Source: Gammaproteobacteria bacterium (GTDB taxonomy: Bacteria > Pseudomonadota > Gammaproteobacteria > Pseudomonadales > Pseudohongiellaceae). Taken from it: a stretch of DNA of 6,563 bases. This document shows, in pieces, positions 6,417 through 6,563 of the stretch; position 1 is the first letter of the stretch, and each line of letters starts with the position of its first letter. The notes under the pieces were generated by a model that made no database searches, was not told the DNA's origin, and saw only the letters and a program-made list of their open reading frames with translations. The DNA is taken from NCBI GenBank assembly GCA_003451715.1, contig DMJN01000040.1:1-6563 (forward strand), written 5' to 3'. The position numbers and the translations under genes were made by a program.

Positions 6417-6450
6417 AAATAAAAAACGCACCACCTTCCGATGATGCGTT
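6417..6450 (-). terminator. Intrinsic terminator after exbD, just upstream of the aldolase gene
   Basis: Read on the minus strand, bases 6450-6440 and 6435-6425 form an 11-bp stem (AACGCATCATC with GGTGGTGCGTT, including two G-U pairs). The loop is GGAA, a stable GNRA tetraloop. It is followed by TTTTATTT (6424-6417). It lies about 25 bases after the stop of the ExbD-like gene and only about 22 bases before ATG of the aldolase/SDR gene, so it could also limit transcription entering the aldolase-mtnA unit. Confidence 0.85.
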
Positions 6451-6475
6451 TCCAGTACTGCGTCAGTATGTACGG

Positions 6476-6563
6476 CTAGTTTGGTTCGACTATGGAGATA
6501 TTCGCCGTACCAGCCTGGCGGGCAGCATCCATGATCATCACCAGGGTCGAAACATCAGATTCA
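6476..6563 (-). CDS. ExbD/TolR-family protein, C-terminal end only
   Basis: Twenty-eight codons and a TAG stop are visible; the rest lies beyond the right edge. The segment includes LVMIMDAARQAG followed by ANISIVEPN. This fits the last helix and strand of the periplasmic domain of ExbD/TolR proteins, where a V-M-D-x-x-R-x-A-G pattern followed by a short beta strand is the usual ending. Such proteins pair with ExbB/TolQ in proton-driven complexes that energise TonB or Tol systems at the inner membrane. The piece is too short to separate ExbD from TolR, and the N-terminal membrane helix with its key Asp is not in the window. A strong terminator follows, so this is probably the last gene of its own operon. 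Confidence 0.65.
   Translation of the reverse strand, partial: ESDVSTLVMIMDAARQAGTANISIVEPN

Overview
The window is about 6.5 kb of tightly packed bacterial chromosome with moderate G+C (near 53% by eye). The gene families suggest a gammaproteobacterium: a PF10023-type aminopeptidase lipoprotein, YjbQ, a secreted glutaminyl cyclase, HinT, MtnA, a fused class II aldolase/short-chain dehydrogenase, and ExbD. A marine or environmental lineage is plausible, but the species cannot be named. I see no rRNA, tRNA, CRISPR array, insertion sequence or phage gene, and no gene-free stretch longer than about 100 bases.

Layout from left to right. (1) The 3' part of a TPR-repeat protein (+) runs to base 639. 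(2) A leftward three-gene cluster occupies 2927-636: a secreted glutaminyl-peptide cyclotransferase, then yjbQ 14 bases later, then a lipoprotein aminopeptidase whose start overlaps the end of yjbQ by 14 bases. Its last stop codon and the TPR gene's stop codon lie on the same CTAG palindrome. (3) A short divergent spacer (2928-2972) separates this cluster from a rightward HIT-family nucleotide hydrolase gene (2973-3320). (4) A leftward two-gene unit covers 6394-3332: a 660-residue aldolase/SDR fusion, then mtnA, which starts at a TTG directly after the aldolase TAG and in the same frame. (5) At the right edge is the C-terminal end of an ExbD/TolR-type protein (-), followed by a strong intrinsic terminator lying just upstream of the aldolase start.

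How the genes may work together. The most informative pair is aldolase/SDR plus mtnA. MtnA converts 5-methylthioribose-1-phosphate (and, in related systems, 5-deoxyribose-1-phosphate) to the ribulose-1-phosphate. A class II aldolase can then split that ketose phosphate into dihydroxyacetone phosphate and an aldehyde, and the fused SDR could oxidise or reduce the aldehyde. This would be a 'DHAP-shunt' type salvage route for S-adenosylmethionine by-products, with the aldehyde-processing step built into the aldolase. It is an inference from gene order and domain content. In the other cluster, the cyclase and the aminopeptidase are both predicted to be exported and both act on peptide N-termini in the families they belong to, with a cytosolic YjbQ between them.
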